Shown: piece by piece, positions 24,607 to 33,418 of the stretch | Position numbering within the stretch: position 1 is the first letter of the stretch | How the letters are laid out: the number at the start of each line of letters is the position of its first letter | From: Bacillota bacterium | GTDB lineage: Bacteria > Bacillota > Syntrophomonadia > Syntrophomonadales > Syntrophomonadaceae | Length of the DNA: 52,075 bases | Direction of reading: 5' to 3' | Assembly (NCBI GenBank): GCA_022706565.1 | Contig: JAKJCH010000001.1 | Span: 4,064 to 56,138 of the forward strand | Translations under genes and position numbers: made by a program | Notes under the pieces: model-generated | Database searches by the model: none | Seen by the model: the letters and a program-made list of their open reading frames with translations, nothing else | Told to the model about the DNA's origin: nothing

Positions 24607-25497
24607 CTATGCAGTCTGCAAGATTTCAGATGGAATCAACAATTGATAATTGTCTTCGATGGTCAACCGGTCCAGATATACACCAACTACCAGGTTTTTG
24701 TACAAGGCTGACGGCCAATCCGGATCGATTATGACCTGATCGCATCGGAACCCTACCATCATGCCGCTCTTCTGACCTATCGAAGAAAACGGGATCAAGC
24801 GCAGGCGATTTGCCCAACTGCTGTTGCTCAAGGCTTCGAGAAGATCATTCTGATCACGCATGTTCTCCAAGATGGCCCGGCAGTCGCGAGGAATACAATT
24901 CTTAAGCAATTCGTATTCTGCCACTACCACCGGCCGGCGGGTCAAAGGATCACGCAGATGGTTACCTGTATCCAGAAAACCCTCACCGCAACAAACCCTG
25001 TTCCCAAAATGAAGTTCTACCTTGTGTTTCAAGAGAGCCGGGATCAGCTTGCGAGCCAGGTACTTTTCTCCTTGATAGCCCACCACGACAGCGCCAAGAA
25101 TACCTCCCAGGAGCCACCATAACCCTACTCCCTTGTCTCCCACCGCCTGGCTAAACTGGTAACCCAGTGCTACCGTAGCGCCAGCCGCCACGAAACTGAC
25201 TCCGAAGAAAGCCAGCAAAGTCTTGCTGAAATCTGACCATCCTCGCGGGTGAAAGGCCAATATTACTATAAAAAGGGAGACAAATATCTTGGCCGGCCAG
25301 CTATACAAAGCATTCAGGTGAGGAAATAGATTTCCTACGCCATACATTGCCCCGAAGATGGCCACACCCGCAAAACGCAGGTAGTCGGTTTTTCTTCCCG
25401 CCAGTTTGGACGTGGACCACAGGATGATATAGTCCATTATGAAGTTCACCAGGAATGTTATATCGGCATAAACAACCGGTTGGTTCAACCAACTCAC
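24607..25497 (-). CDS. spoIIGA: Sporulation sigma-E processing peptidase SpoIIGA
   Basis: Membrane aspartic protease that activates pro-sigma-E. The 296 residues start with several membrane segments (about residues 8-145) followed by a soluble domain with EGFLDTGNHLRDPLT, where D176 in the DTG triplet is the expected catalytic residue. Length and order next to sigE are typical. It lies downstream of ftsZ, from which it is now separated by a group II intron. Confidence 0.93.
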   Translation of the reverse strand: MSWLNQPVVYADITFLVNFIMDYIILWSTSKLAGRKTDYLRFAGVAIFGAMYGVGNLFPHLNALYSWPAKIFVSLFIVILAFHPRGWSDFSKTLLAFFGVSFVAAGATVALGYQFSQAVGDKGVGLWWLLGGILGAVVVGYQGEKYLARKLIPALLKHKVELHFGNRVCCGEGFLDTGNHLRDPLTRRPVVVAEYELLKNCIPRDCRAILENMRDQNDLLEALSNSSWANRLRLIPFSSIGQKSGMMVGFRCDQVIIDPDWPSALYKNLVVGVYLDRLTIEDNYQLLIPSEILQTA

Positions 25498-25748
25498 CTA
25501 TCAATCCGATCAATCTGATACTCAACACAAACAGTGGGTCGTTCCATTTATATGGGTGCAGTTAAGATATATGTCTGCCAAATTATACTAGAATCCTATG
25601 CCATTAATTTGTTGTTTTAAGGATGCCCGGCAAAGCATCTTATCCCATTTATAGCCAATTTGCGGGCATTTTTTCTATCAGCGACTGCTGGTCGGGGCCA
25701 ACCCGCCGCCCGGACGGATCAGGTGATAGAGGAGCTGTCCGAAACTCA
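25498..25748 (-). promoter_or_regulatory. Upstream region of spoIIGA with a TATAAT box
   Basis: On the minus strand a perfect TATAAT (25582-25587) lies about 85 bases before spoIIGA. No TTGACA-like box lies at 17 bases, which recalls the activator-dependent spoIIG promoter, but no clear Spo0A box was seen. On the plus strand AATGCCCG and CGGGCATT with a long loop and TTTTTT (about 25622-25675) resemble a terminator without an obvious gene. Confidence 0.4.
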
Positions 25749-25792
25749 ATCGGGTAGGAGGTAGGTGATTAGTTCACCTACCGACCTCCCAC

Positions 25793-25824
25793 AGCACCGT
25801 ACGTACCGTTCGGTATACGGCGCT
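25793..25824 (-). ncRNA. Group II intron domain V
   Basis: On the minus strand AGCGCCGTA pairs with TACGGTGCT; the inner ACCG-loop-CGGT hairpin and the two-base bulge complete the 32-base catalytic domain V fold. The domain is followed by a long domain VI stem GGTAGGTGA/TCACCTACC. Confidence 0.85.
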
Positions 25825-25838
25825 TCCAAAGTTTACAC

Positions 25839-27248
25839 TTACTTAGCAGAGTAGCATTCCGTCAAACTGAGATATCCGGCACGTTTGAATCTCTCGTTGG
25901 GTAAGGCTCTTAATAAGATTGGGCTATGGGCAGTACGCCAATAGCCTTTTCTTGTGTTTGCCCACATCCATGCCTGTTCTTCCTGGATTCCTGAGCGCTT
26001 GAGGTTCTCGAAACGTGTGCGGATTCTCTTCCATCGTTTCCATGTCACCATCCGTATACGACTTCTAATCCATTCATCCAAGCCCTGTAGCAGGTTCTTG
26101 GCGTCCGCCAGTTTGAAGTAATTCATCCAGCCCCGTACCACTTGGTTCAGCCGGACTTTTCTGGCCTCAATTCCCATCCCGTTACTGCGTCCGGTGATTT
26201 CTCGGATTTTGTCCTTGAATTTCCGGACACTCTTGGGATGTATCCTCAGCCTTCCTTCTCCTTTGTGGATGTAGAAGCTGTACCCCAGATATTTGACCCT
26301 GTTCACATGCGTCACCTGTGTCTTCTCCCTGTTTACCTTCAGGAATAGCTTCCCTTCGATGTATGGGAGGATATGGCCCAGCGTGCGGTTGGCTGCCTTC
26401 TTGCTCTTGCAGAATATCAGCAGGTCATCTGCGTAACGCACAAAACGGTGTCCCCGCCTCTCCAGTTCCCGGTCGCATTCATTCAGCATGATGTTCCCAA
26501 GTAGTGGACTTAGTGGACCGCCTTGCGGTACTCCTTCCGGGCTGTCCTCAAACATCCCGCCCGCCATGACTCCCGCTCGCAGGAATTTATGGATGAGCGA
26601 GATTACTCGTCCATCCTTTATCGTTTCCGACAATATCTGGATGAGCCTGCTCTGGTTGACCGTGTCAAAATACCTTTCCAAATCCATATCAACTACGTAT
26701 CTGTAGCCCTCTGTGATATTGGTCTGGCATCTTCTGAGCGCATCATGCGCACTTCTTCTCGGTCTGAATCCAAAGCTGTTGTCTGAGAATTGCTTTTCAA
26801 AGATTGGACTTAGGACTTGGCATATCGCTTGTTGGATTAGTCTGTCCACGACGGTTGGTATCCCTAGTTTCCTGGTTTTCCCGTTCTCTTTGGGTATTTC
26901 TACCCGGCGCACGGGTTTGGGACGGTAAATACCTTCCCGGATGGATTGTATGAGTTTCCCCTGGTTTTCTTTCAGGAAGGGTAGAAGTTCATCTACCTGC
27001 ATACCGTCAATTCCACCCGCGCCTTTGTTCCTCTTTACCTGCTTGTAGGCGCGGTTCAGATTGTCTCTGCCCAGGATTTGCTCCAACAATCCTTCCCTCT
27101 GCTGGTTGGTGTCGGTGCTGTCGGTTTCAGTCATCTTCAGTGACCCGCACGCTTCTGCATTCTCTCTCTGTTCCGCAGATACCCTTTGCAGATAGCCTTC
27201 CGTTCGAAGTTGTCTGTGCTTTAGCTTGTCACTTTCAGTAACTTTCAT
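25839..27248 (-). CDS. ltrA: Group II intron reverse transcriptase/maturase
   Basis: Intron-encoded protein of 469 residues from ATG 27248 (GGAGG eight bases upstream). Reverse-transcriptase domain with NKGAGGIDGM, SFGFRPRRSAHDAL, GVPQGGPLSPLLGNI and the catalytic YADD (about residue 275), then the maturase domain (VRLNQVVRGWMNYFKLADAK). No HNH endonuclease domain follows, as in class C or D introns. The frame is intact, so the element may still be active or have arrived recently. Confidence 0.95.
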   Translation of the reverse strand: MKVTESDKLKHRQLRTEGYLQRVSAEQRENAEACGSLKMTETDSTDTNQQREGLLEQILGRDNLNRAYKQVKRNKGAGGIDGMQVDELLPFLKENQGKLIQSIREGIYRPKPVRRVEIPKENGKTRKLGIPTVVDRLIQQAICQVLSPIFEKQFSDNSFGFRPRRSAHDALRRCQTNITEGYRYVVDMDLERYFDTVNQSRLIQILSETIKDGRVISLIHKFLRAGVMAGGMFEDSPEGVPQGGPLSPLLGNIMLNECDRELERRGHRFVRYADDLLIFCKSKKAANRTLGHILPYIEGKLFLKVNREKTQVTHVNRVKYLGYSFYIHKGEGRLRIHPKSVRKFKDKIREITGRSNGMGIEARKVRLNQVVRGWMNYFKLADAKNLLQGLDEWIRSRIRMVTWKRWKRIRTRFENLKRSGIQEEQAWMWANTRKGYWRTAHSPILLRALPNERFKRAGYLSLTECYSAK

Positions 27249-27651
27249 GACCCACACCTCCTCTGGTTCAGCCCTTCCCTTTGCTTCTAGAAAGCTCCGG
27301 TACTATGGCCTCGGCTGACTTCTCACGACAAATCTTGTTTCAACCGGGCTTCTTACTCTGTTTCCGCCCGTCCGCGAGATCTCCCCGGGTAAGAACGCAG
27401 TCTTTCCTTCCATCCATCTGCCACATTTACACCGCAAGTTTCCGGATAGTTTTGGGCTTCAGTTTGTTAGGCAACCTCACCCAACTTTCGATGCCTTATG
27501 TGATTTCTGTTCGTCAGACCGGAAGTTTGCCGCCGGCTTCCTTCAGATTCCTCGTCACCGAGGACACCCTTGCCCTTGGCTATGTGCTTGGCACTATCAA
27601 CCCGCACTAGGGACTTTCACCCATTAGACTGCGCCCATGCCGGGCGCACCT

Positions 27652-27682
27652 AAAAAAGCCAGCCTCTGCTTAGAGACTGGCT
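27652..27682 (-). terminator. ftsZ terminator and intron target
   Basis: On the minus strand GCCAGTCTCT pairs with AGAGGCTGGC (one G-U pair, four-base loop) followed by TTTTTT. It stops ftsZ transcription; the intron begins two bases behind the T run. Confidence 0.9.
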
Positions 27683-27713
27683 AGGGATTAGTCCGAATTT
27701 ATCTGATGTCTGA

Positions 27714-28793
27714 CTATTTCCGCTTTAACACGAAAGGAGGTATCTCCAAATCATTGCGATCCAGATAAGAGGGGGTCGGCCGGCCACCGGCCTGGCGGGG
27801 CTGGCGCTGAACCGGTTCACTGGTGGGCTGCAGCCGCGGGCCATCGAAGCCTGTAGCAATGACTGTCACTCTTACCTCATCTCCCAGCGATTCGTCCGTA
27901 TTGGCTCCAAAGATGATGTTGGCTTCGGCATCGGCTGATTCATGTATGATCGCTGCTGCCTCCTGGATCTCGAACAAGGTCAAGTCCTCGCCACCGCTGA
28001 TATTAAACAAAACTCCTTTGGCTCCCTCGATGGAGGTTTCCAGCAGCGGGCTTGAAATAGCCTGCCGGGCAGCTTCAGCCGCACGGTTCTCCCCTTTGGC
28101 CTGTCCTATTCCCATTAATGCGGAGCCGGTATTCTTCATCACCGTCTGTACATCGGCAAAATCACAGTTGATTAGACCAGGAATGGCGATAAGATCAGAA
28201 ATGCCCTGAACGCCCTGGCGCAGGATGTCATCAGCTACCCGGAAAGCATCATTGACCGGGGTGTTCTTTTGTACTACCGCCAACAGCCGGTCATTGGGGA
28301 TTGTGATAAGACTGTCCACTTCTTCCTTCAATGCCTGTATACCTTTTTCGGCTTGTTGATTTCTTTTTCGTCCCTCAAACAGGAAGGGCTTGGTTACTAC
28401 TCCAACTGTTAAAGCCCCCAACCGTTTAGCCACCCGGGCAATGATGGGGGCACCACCGGTCCCGGTTCCCCCGCCCATTCCGGCCGTTACAAAAACCATG
28501 TCAGCGCCTTGCAGGGCGCGAACGATCTCATCTTCGCTCTCCTCCGCCGCTTTCATTCCGATTTCGGGATCGGCTCCAGCACCGAGGCCTTTGGTAAGTT
28601 TTCCCCCTACCTGGATCTTCTTCTCCGCTTTCGATAAAGCCAAAGCCTGGGAGTCGGTATTGACAGAAATAAATTCGACCCCTTTCAAATTAGCCTCGAT
28701 CATCCTATTAATAGCGTTGCTTCCCCCGCCGCCAACACCTATAACCTTAATGTCAGCAAACTGCTCCATCTCTACATCGAAATCCAACGGCAT
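27714..28793 (-). CDS. ftsZ: Cell division protein FtsZ
   Basis: Tubulin-like GTPase forming the division ring. The 359 residues show [13 protein letters not shown], the GTP-binding [21 protein letters not shown] and the T7 synergy region. A short linker ends in the C-terminal peptide IPPFVLKRK, the docking site for FtsA and SepF. GAGGAGG lies before the ATG. It follows ftsA by 18 bases and is the last gene of the division cluster. Confidence 0.98.
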   Translation of the reverse strand: MPLDFDVEMEQFADIKVIGVGGGGSNAINRMIEANLKGVEFISVNTDSQALALSKAEKKIQVGGKLTKGLGAGADPEIGMKAAEESEDEIVRALQGADMVFVTAGMGGGTGTGGAPIIARVAKRLGALTVGVVTKPFLFEGRKRNQQAEKGIQALKEEVDSLITIPNDRLLAVVQKNTPVNDAFRVADDILRQGVQGISDLIAIPGLINCDFADVQTVMKNTGSALMGIGQAKGENRAAEAARQAISSPLLETSIEGAKGVLFNISGGEDLTLFEIQEAAAIIHESADAEANIIFGANTDESLGDEVRVTVIATGFDGPRLQPTSEPVQRQPRQAGGRPTPSYLDRNDLEIPPFVLKRK

Positions 28794-28811
28794 GTTTTAC
28801 CCTCCTCAAAT

Positions 28812-30041
28812 TTAAGAAAATAAATCCTTTAACCAATAATTAATTCTGTCAACTATACCGGAAACTCCTGACGGTTTCTGGATCGACTCCGGATCCATAT
28901 GTCTTAGTCCGCATATCAAGCCACCTAAAGCTACGGAATTTTGAGGCTGGCAGAATTCCGAACTGAGTCCTCTTATATTATCGGGTCTTCCCAATCGAAC
29001 CGGTACATTAAAATAGTCTTCCATCACTGCCACAATACCCTGCAGTTGTGCTCCCCCGCCGGTAAAAACAATACCTCCGGCTAATTTGTCCAAGTCACAA
29101 GACTGCTGTAATTCAGTATAAATCATTTCCATCATTTCCAAAACCCGTGCAGAAATTATTTCCGCAACCAGTTTTTGGGGTACTTGTTTGGTTTCATTTC
29201 CTTGGATATTGTGAATTTCTATCATTACCTCGTCTGAGGCTAAATCGGGTGAGGCTAAGCCGAACTGTTCCTTGATGCGGGTTCCTTCCTCTATCGACGT
29301 TCTGAGCACAATGGCCAGATCCTTGTTAATATAGTCGCCGCCGACAGGCAGTACCGCCGTTGATCGAATTGTACCTTGGGAGAATATGCTGATCTCCGTA
29401 GTCCCGGCACCCATGTCTATCAGGGCTACCCCCATCTCTTTTTCGGCCGGTAATAAAACGGATTCGGCATTCAGCAATTGGTTATACACGGTTTCATCTA
29501 TGGAAAGGTTGATACGCTGAGCGCTTCGCTGCAGATTCTGCATGGCTGCGGCAGCGGCGTAGATCACCAGGGCTTCGGCTTCCAGTCGGTTTCCTACCAT
29601 CCCCACCGGATCCTTGACACCGTCATACCCGTCGATAATGTATTGCCTCTCTATTACCTGAACAATAGCCTTGTCCGGTGTCAATGAGATATTAGTAGCC
29701 GAACTCAAGACCCTTTCCTTGTCTTCTGCGGCAACCACGCTGTCCGGGTTTCCTACCGCAATCACCGCCCGGTTGTTGACCGCACCAATGCTTATGCTGG
29801 AGAAACCAGTAACCGTGCTCAGAATCTCTCTGCCGGTCATCCTCTCCAATTCATTCAGACAGTTATCAATGGAACGCGAGGTGCTTTCGATATCGATAAT
29901 GTTTCCCTTACGAAGCCCAGCCGAGGGGATTCGGGCCATACCCAGTACCTGAACCTCCTGTTGATGGTTCATCACCCCTAGAGCCGCCTTCACCTCACAG
30001 GTACCGACATCCAAACCTACTGCTATGTTGCGTTTGTTAAT
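28812..30041 (-). CDS. ftsA: Cell division protein FtsA, apparent ATT start
   Basis: Actin-like membrane anchor of the FtsZ ring. The conserved frame contains DVGTCEVKAALG, DMGAGTTEISIF and GGIVFTGGGAQLQGI, and a C-terminal amphipathic end (IVDRINYWLKDLFS). The first ATG/GTG/TTG in frame is the TTG at 30014, which would delete the first beta strand and has no ribosome site. The in-frame ATT at 30041 has GAGGAG nine bases upstream and yields NKRNIAVGLDVGT, the normal FtsA start; the frame is closed by TAG just upstream at 30068. ATT is therefore proposed as start, giving 409 residues. Confidence 0.85.
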   Translation of the reverse strand: MNKRNIAVGLDVGTCEVKAALGVMNHQQEVQVLGMARIPSAGLRKGNIIDIESTSRSIDNCLNELERMTGREILSTVTGFSSISIGAVNNRAVIAVGNPDSVVAAEDKERVLSSATNISLTPDKAIVQVIERQYIIDGYDGVKDPVGMVGNRLEAEALVIYAAAAAMQNLQRSAQRINLSIDETVYNQLLNAESVLLPAEKEMGVALIDMGAGTTEISIFSQGTIRSTAVLPVGGDYINKDLAIVLRTSIEEGTRIKEQFGLASPDLASDEVMIEIHNIQGNETKQVPQKLVAEIISARVLEMMEMIYTELQQSCDLDKLAGGIVFTGGGAQLQGIVAVMEDYFNVPVRLGRPDNIRGLSSEFCQPQNSVALGGLICGLRHMDPESIQKPSGVSGIVDRINYWLKDLFS

Positions 30042-30121
30042 TTTAAAGCACTCCTCACACGGTTTCTACCAACTAAATACTACAAACGCAACTATATTCC
30101 TTTTTTGGAACCTTGTTTTTA

Positions 30122-30457
30122 TCAGTACTTTTTCAGTAAATATCGACGGATAATCCCCATATTTTGGAATAACCGAACCCCAAACACCACGACTGCGGCC
30201 AGGTACAACTCCAATCCCAATTTATCGCCAAAATAAGCTAATGCCGATGCCAGCAGAGAATTGGTAAAAAAGCCGGTTATAAATATCGTGGTATCAAAGG
30301 AATCCTCCATAAAAGCACGGATACCCCCCAGTACCGAATCCAATGCCGCCAACACGCCAATGGATACATACTGCACCATGGAGGCCGGCAGGAAAATCGG
30401 CAGCTGATAGCCTATGAACAGTCCCAGAGCCAAGCACAACAGGGTTATCCACCACAT
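30122..30457 (-). CDS. sbp: Small basic membrane protein, DUF1290 (Sbp)
   Basis: A 111-residue membrane protein with three or four hydrophobic segments. FIGYQLPIFLPASMVQYVSIGVLAALDSVLGG in two parts and the C-terminus RLFQNMGIIRRYLLKK match the small basic protein encoded between ftsQ and ftsA/ftsZ in Firmicutes and other Gram-positives. The function is unknown. ATG at 30457 is preferred to TTG at 30466. It begins 17 bases after the DUF881 gene. Confidence 0.85.
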   Translation of the reverse strand: MWWITLLCLALGLFIGYQLPIFLPASMVQYVSIGVLAALDSVLGGIRAFMEDSFDTTIFITGFFTNSLLASALAYFGDKLGLELYLAAVVVFGVRLFQNMGIIRRYLLKKY

Positions 30458-30474
30458 ATCTACCAATCCGCCCT

Positions 30475-31179
30475 TTACTTTTGTTTCGGAGTAGAGAACT
30501 GGAATTTTAAAGCGCCAGTGTAAGCAGGTATCTCGATATTATCGCTGCGAGCCAGCTGGGTCTGCAACCCGAAGGTCTTAAGTTCTTCCAGTTTGCCGCC
30601 CTTGATGGTCAGTCCGCTCTCCAGCAGCTGCTGGTTACCGATAGCCTTGATCACAAAGGGGGGACCGATTTTATTCCAATTGACCAATATCGTAGTACCC
30701 GCACAGCGGATCTCGGACATGGCAACAATTCTTTGGTTATTGACGGATATGGCTTCCGCACCGGATGCTTTTATCTCGTTTACAATACTCAAAATATCGC
30801 TGTCATGAACCAGGTAAGCATTAGGATCCTCTCCCGGCTGCAAGACCTGGGGATTATCATTTAGGGTCACAATGATGCCCGGACCGGTCACTGCGGTCAA
30901 ACCAGCAGCCAAGTTTGATTTGCGCAGCTCTGCCTGCAAGTCTTGGTTGAGTTGGCTTTCACTGCTGACATTGGCCAGCTTTTCTCTCAGCTCGACTACC
31001 TCTTCAGACAGGGCCTGATTTTCTTTAAGCAAAGCGCTATTGGCAGCGGTCAGGTCGTCCACCCTGGAGGTGCGCAGGTTGGTACCATAACTCTCCGAGG
31101 TTCGGTATTGAACCGACAACATGATGCCTACGATTACACAGATAGCCATTATCGCAATTTTGCCTGTTTTGTTATGCAT
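30475..31179 (-). CDS. DUF881 membrane-anchored protein
   Basis: 234 residues: one N-terminal membrane segment (IAIMAICVIVGIMLSVQY), a coiled coil of heptads (about 45-90; LKENQALSEEVVELREKL), then the DUF881 domain with LTAVTGPGIIVTLNDN and EAISVNNQRIVAMSEIRC. Members are found next to ftsQ and DUF1290 in Gram-positive division clusters; the biochemical function is unknown. A role at the division site outside the membrane is inferred from topology and neighbours. Confidence 0.88.
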   Translation of the reverse strand: MHNKTGKIAIMAICVIVGIMLSVQYRTSESYGTNLRTSRVDDLTAANSALLKENQALSEEVVELREKLANVSSESQLNQDLQAELRKSNLAAGLTAVTGPGIIVTLNDNPQVLQPGEDPNAYLVHDSDILSIVNEIKASGAEAISVNNQRIVAMSEIRCAGTTILVNWNKIGPPFVIKAIGNQQLLESGLTIKGGKLEELKTFGLQTQLARSDNIEIPAYTGALKFQFSTPKQK

Positions 31180-31189
31180 GTTTCCACCT

Positions 31190-31945
31190 CTACCCTCTGG
31201 TTTTTACAACCGGCTCCCCCTTAAACCGGAGGTCGACATATTCTAATTCATCTATGCCCTTCTCGCTCATTTCTTCTTCCATGTCCAGAACTTCGCTGAA
31301 CATCTTAACCTTCTCATCCAATCTCTCCAGATCTCCAAACCGGACCTCAGTCCCCTGTACGGTGTAGATTTTCAAAGTTCCATCCTGGTTTTGATAATGC
31401 ACGTCCGATATGCGGGCTTGCTGCTCGCCCGGTATGGCTTGCCACACCTTTTTTATCATATCCGTAGCTTCGACATTGATAGTCTGCCCAAGGTTCACGT
31501 ATTCGGGAACATTCTCCAAAGTGATGATCAGTTGATTATCAACTGGGATATTATTTAGTTTGTCAAAACAAACCCCCGTATCATCGATACACAAAAACAG
31601 GTCTTTAAATGGTATGACTGCCCATACCTGCCGTTCAACAACACCGATCGAAATCTGATTGGGTAAGTGCCGCCTGACTTCTGCCTGCTTGATCATGGGG
31701 TGAACTTCGATGGACTTGACGGCCAATTTTTCGTCCAGGGAAAAAACATTCATGCCCGGAGCCAGTCCTGACAATGCCAGTATCTCTTCCTGGGTCACCT
31801 TTTCACTGCCGGTCACTCTGATCTGGGTGACATCAAAAATAGTGCTATGCATGAAGAGGTAAGCCGACAGCAAAGCAATAAATGCAAACAGAACCAAGCT
31901 GAATCTTCGCGCAAACTTCCTCCGACCCACAACTTCCCCTTCCAT
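31190..31945 (-). CDS. ftsQ: Cell division protein FtsQ/DivIB
   Basis: 251 residues with a basic cytoplasmic tail, one membrane segment (FSLVLFAFIALLSAYLFMH), a POTRA domain (IFDVTQIRVTGSEKVTQEEI onward) and the beta domain. It links the cytosolic and periplasmic parts of the divisome together with FtsL. It is the first gene of the ftsQ-DUF881-sbp-ftsA-ftsZ unit and has its own promoter. Confidence 0.92.
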   Translation of the reverse strand: MEGEVVGRRKFARRFSLVLFAFIALLSAYLFMHSTIFDVTQIRVTGSEKVTQEEILALSGLAPGMNVFSLDEKLAVKSIEVHPMIKQAEVRRHLPNQISIGVVERQVWAVIPFKDLFLCIDDTGVCFDKLNNIPVDNQLIITLENVPEYVNLGQTINVEATDMIKKVWQAIPGEQQARISDVHYQNQDGTLKIYTVQGTEVRFGDLERLDEKVKMFSEVLDMEEEMSEKGIDELEYVDLRFKGEPVVKTRG

Positions 31946-31975
31946 CCATCAAGTCTTTGGTATTTTCTAGAGAAA

Positions 31976-32004
31976 ATTATAACAGAGAATCATCTGACTT
32001 TGAA
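31976..32004 (-). promoter_or_regulatory. Sigma-A promoter of the ftsQ-ftsZ unit
   Basis: On the minus strand TTCAAA (31999-32004), a 17-base spacer and TATAAT (31976-31981) preceded by TG, an extended -10 box. It lies directly behind the murA terminator, which makes a new transcription unit likely. Confidence 0.7.
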
Positions 32005-32056
32005 GCGAACCGAACTTCGGCTCTCTTGTATTCTTGGATAGATCGTGATAACTCCA

Positions 32057-32096
32057 TAAAAAAAGTGGTTGTGGACAAATTCCTGGTCCAACCACT
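32057..32096 (-). terminator. Terminator behind murA
   Basis: On the minus strand AGTGGTT (32090-32096) pairs with AACCACT (32064-32070), with inner GGAC/GTCC pairing, followed by TTTTTTT. It separates the mur part from the fts part of the cluster. Confidence 0.85.
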
Positions 32097-32137
32097 AAAT
32101 ATCCAGTATAGTTGACTCTTCCAATTTCGCTCTATCA

Positions 32138-33391
32138 TCAGGAAGAGACACGTTTTACATCTGCCCCCAGCTTAGCCAGCTTCTCGTGGATCTTCTCGTA
32201 GCCCCGGTCAATGTGCTCAAGCCGGCCAATGCGGGTTTCCCCCTGAGCATAAATGCCGGCTAGGATGAGAGCAGCTCCCGCCCGCAGGTCGGACGCTTCA
32301 ACCGCTGCACCTTCCCAATCGCTCTTACCGTTTATGATGGCCACCCGCCCCTCCAGCTTGATGTCGGCACCCATACGGCGCAGCTCCGGCACATGCATGA
32401 ACCGGTTTTCAAAAATGGTTTCCACGATAACGCTGGTTCCAGGCATGGTCGCCAGCAGTGCCATCATCTGGGCTTGCATGTCAGTTGGAAATCCGGGGTA
32501 AGGCATAGTCTTGACATCGGTAGGACGATAATGCGGTCTGCCTAGTATCCGGATGCCTCCCGACCAGGGAATAATTTCGACTCCCACCTCAGTAAGCTTG
32601 GCCATCAATGGCTGCAGGTGTTCTGTCACCACATTCTCGATCCAAACATCTCCACGGCTGATGGCTCCCGCCACCATATAAGTTCCCGCTTCTATACGGT
32701 CTGGTATGACAGTATGCTCTACGCTGCCCAACGACTTTACGCCTTCAATACGGATAGTATCCAGGCCTGCACCTTTTACCCGCGCCCCCATGCGGTTGAG
32801 GAAATTTTGCAGATCCACAATCTCCGGTTCGCGGGCCGCATTTCTGATTATCGTATTGCCAGGTGTCATGGCTGCCGCCATCATGATATTTTCTGTAGCT
32901 CCAACACTGGGGACATCCAGCATCACTTCTTTGCCCTGGGCAGAATCCGCCTTGCCGATCATCAGCCCATATTCTTCCGTAATCTGGTAACCCATGTGAC
33001 GGAAACCTTTGATATGGAGGTCCATGGGCCGAGACCCTATAGCACAACCTCCCGGGTATGCGACCCGGGCACCCTTGAATCGGCCCAGCAGAGGTCCCAT
33101 GACCAGGTTGGATGCCCTCATCCGCCTGGATATCTTCTCGGGAAGTTCGTTGCTGCATGCTGATCGGCCATCGATTATCAGAACATCGCCTTCCCTTTTC
33201 ACTTTAGCACCTAACAGCTCCAGGACCTCCGACATGACGTTTATGTCATCCAGTTCCGGAACCCGGTTCAGGATTACTTCACCGCTGCACATCAGGCTGG
33301 CAGCCATAATCGGGAGGATGGCATTCTTGGAACCACTGATTTCCACCTGGCCTTTTAAGGCTTTGCCTCCCTTGACCAGTAATTTATCCAT
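32138..33391 (-). CDS. murA: UDP-N-acetylglucosamine 1-carboxyvinyltransferase
   Basis: First committed step of peptidoglycan synthesis: transfers enolpyruvate from PEP to UDP-GlcNAc. 417 residues, starting with SGSKNAILPI and containing YPGGCAIGSRPMDLH, where C116 is the fosfomycin-sensitive cysteine. Length and motifs are normal. It follows murC by 27 bases; the murB gene often found in this place is absent. Confidence 0.97.
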   Translation of the reverse strand: MDKLLVKGGKALKGQVEISGSKNAILPIMAASLMCSGEVILNRVPELDDINVMSEVLELLGAKVKREGDVLIIDGRSACSNELPEKISRRMRASNLVMGPLLGRFKGARVAYPGGCAIGSRPMDLHIKGFRHMGYQITEEYGLMIGKADSAQGKEVMLDVPSVGATENIMMAAAMTPGNTIIRNAAREPEIVDLQNFLNRMGARVKGAGLDTIRIEGVKSLGSVEHTVIPDRIEAGTYMVAGAISRGDVWIENVVTEHLQPLMAKLTEVGVEIIPWSGGIRILGRPHYRPTDVKTMPYPGFPTDMQAQMMALLATMPGTSVIVETIFENRFMHVPELRRMGADIKLEGRVAIINGKSDWEGAAVEASDLRAGAALILAGIYAQGETRIGRLEHIDRGYEKIHEKLAKLGADVKRVSS

Positions 33392-33418
33392 TACTCTTCC
33401 TCCAATTAAACCATGGGC

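Larger units (their letters stand above)
25749..27649 (-). mobile_element. Complete group II intron, probably class C
   Basis: The minus-strand 5-prime end at 27649 reads GTGCGCCCGGCATGGGCGC, a class C-like intron start, and GGGTGAAAGTCCC follows. An intact maturase gene fills domain IV. Domain V is at 25793-25824 and domain VI at about 25749-25791, ending in CCCGAT. Total about 1.9 kb. It lies one or two bases behind the T-tract of the ftsZ terminator, the habitual target of class C introns. The exact 3-prime end is an estimate. Confidence 0.88.

Noticed and set aside
27281-27610. 109-codon plus-strand open frame
   Set aside because: Antisense to domain I of the group II intron RNA; no protein motif.
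32618-33163. 181-codon open frame on the plus strand
   Set aside because: Antisense to the middle of murA, with low-complexity His/Arg-rich product typical of a shadow frame.
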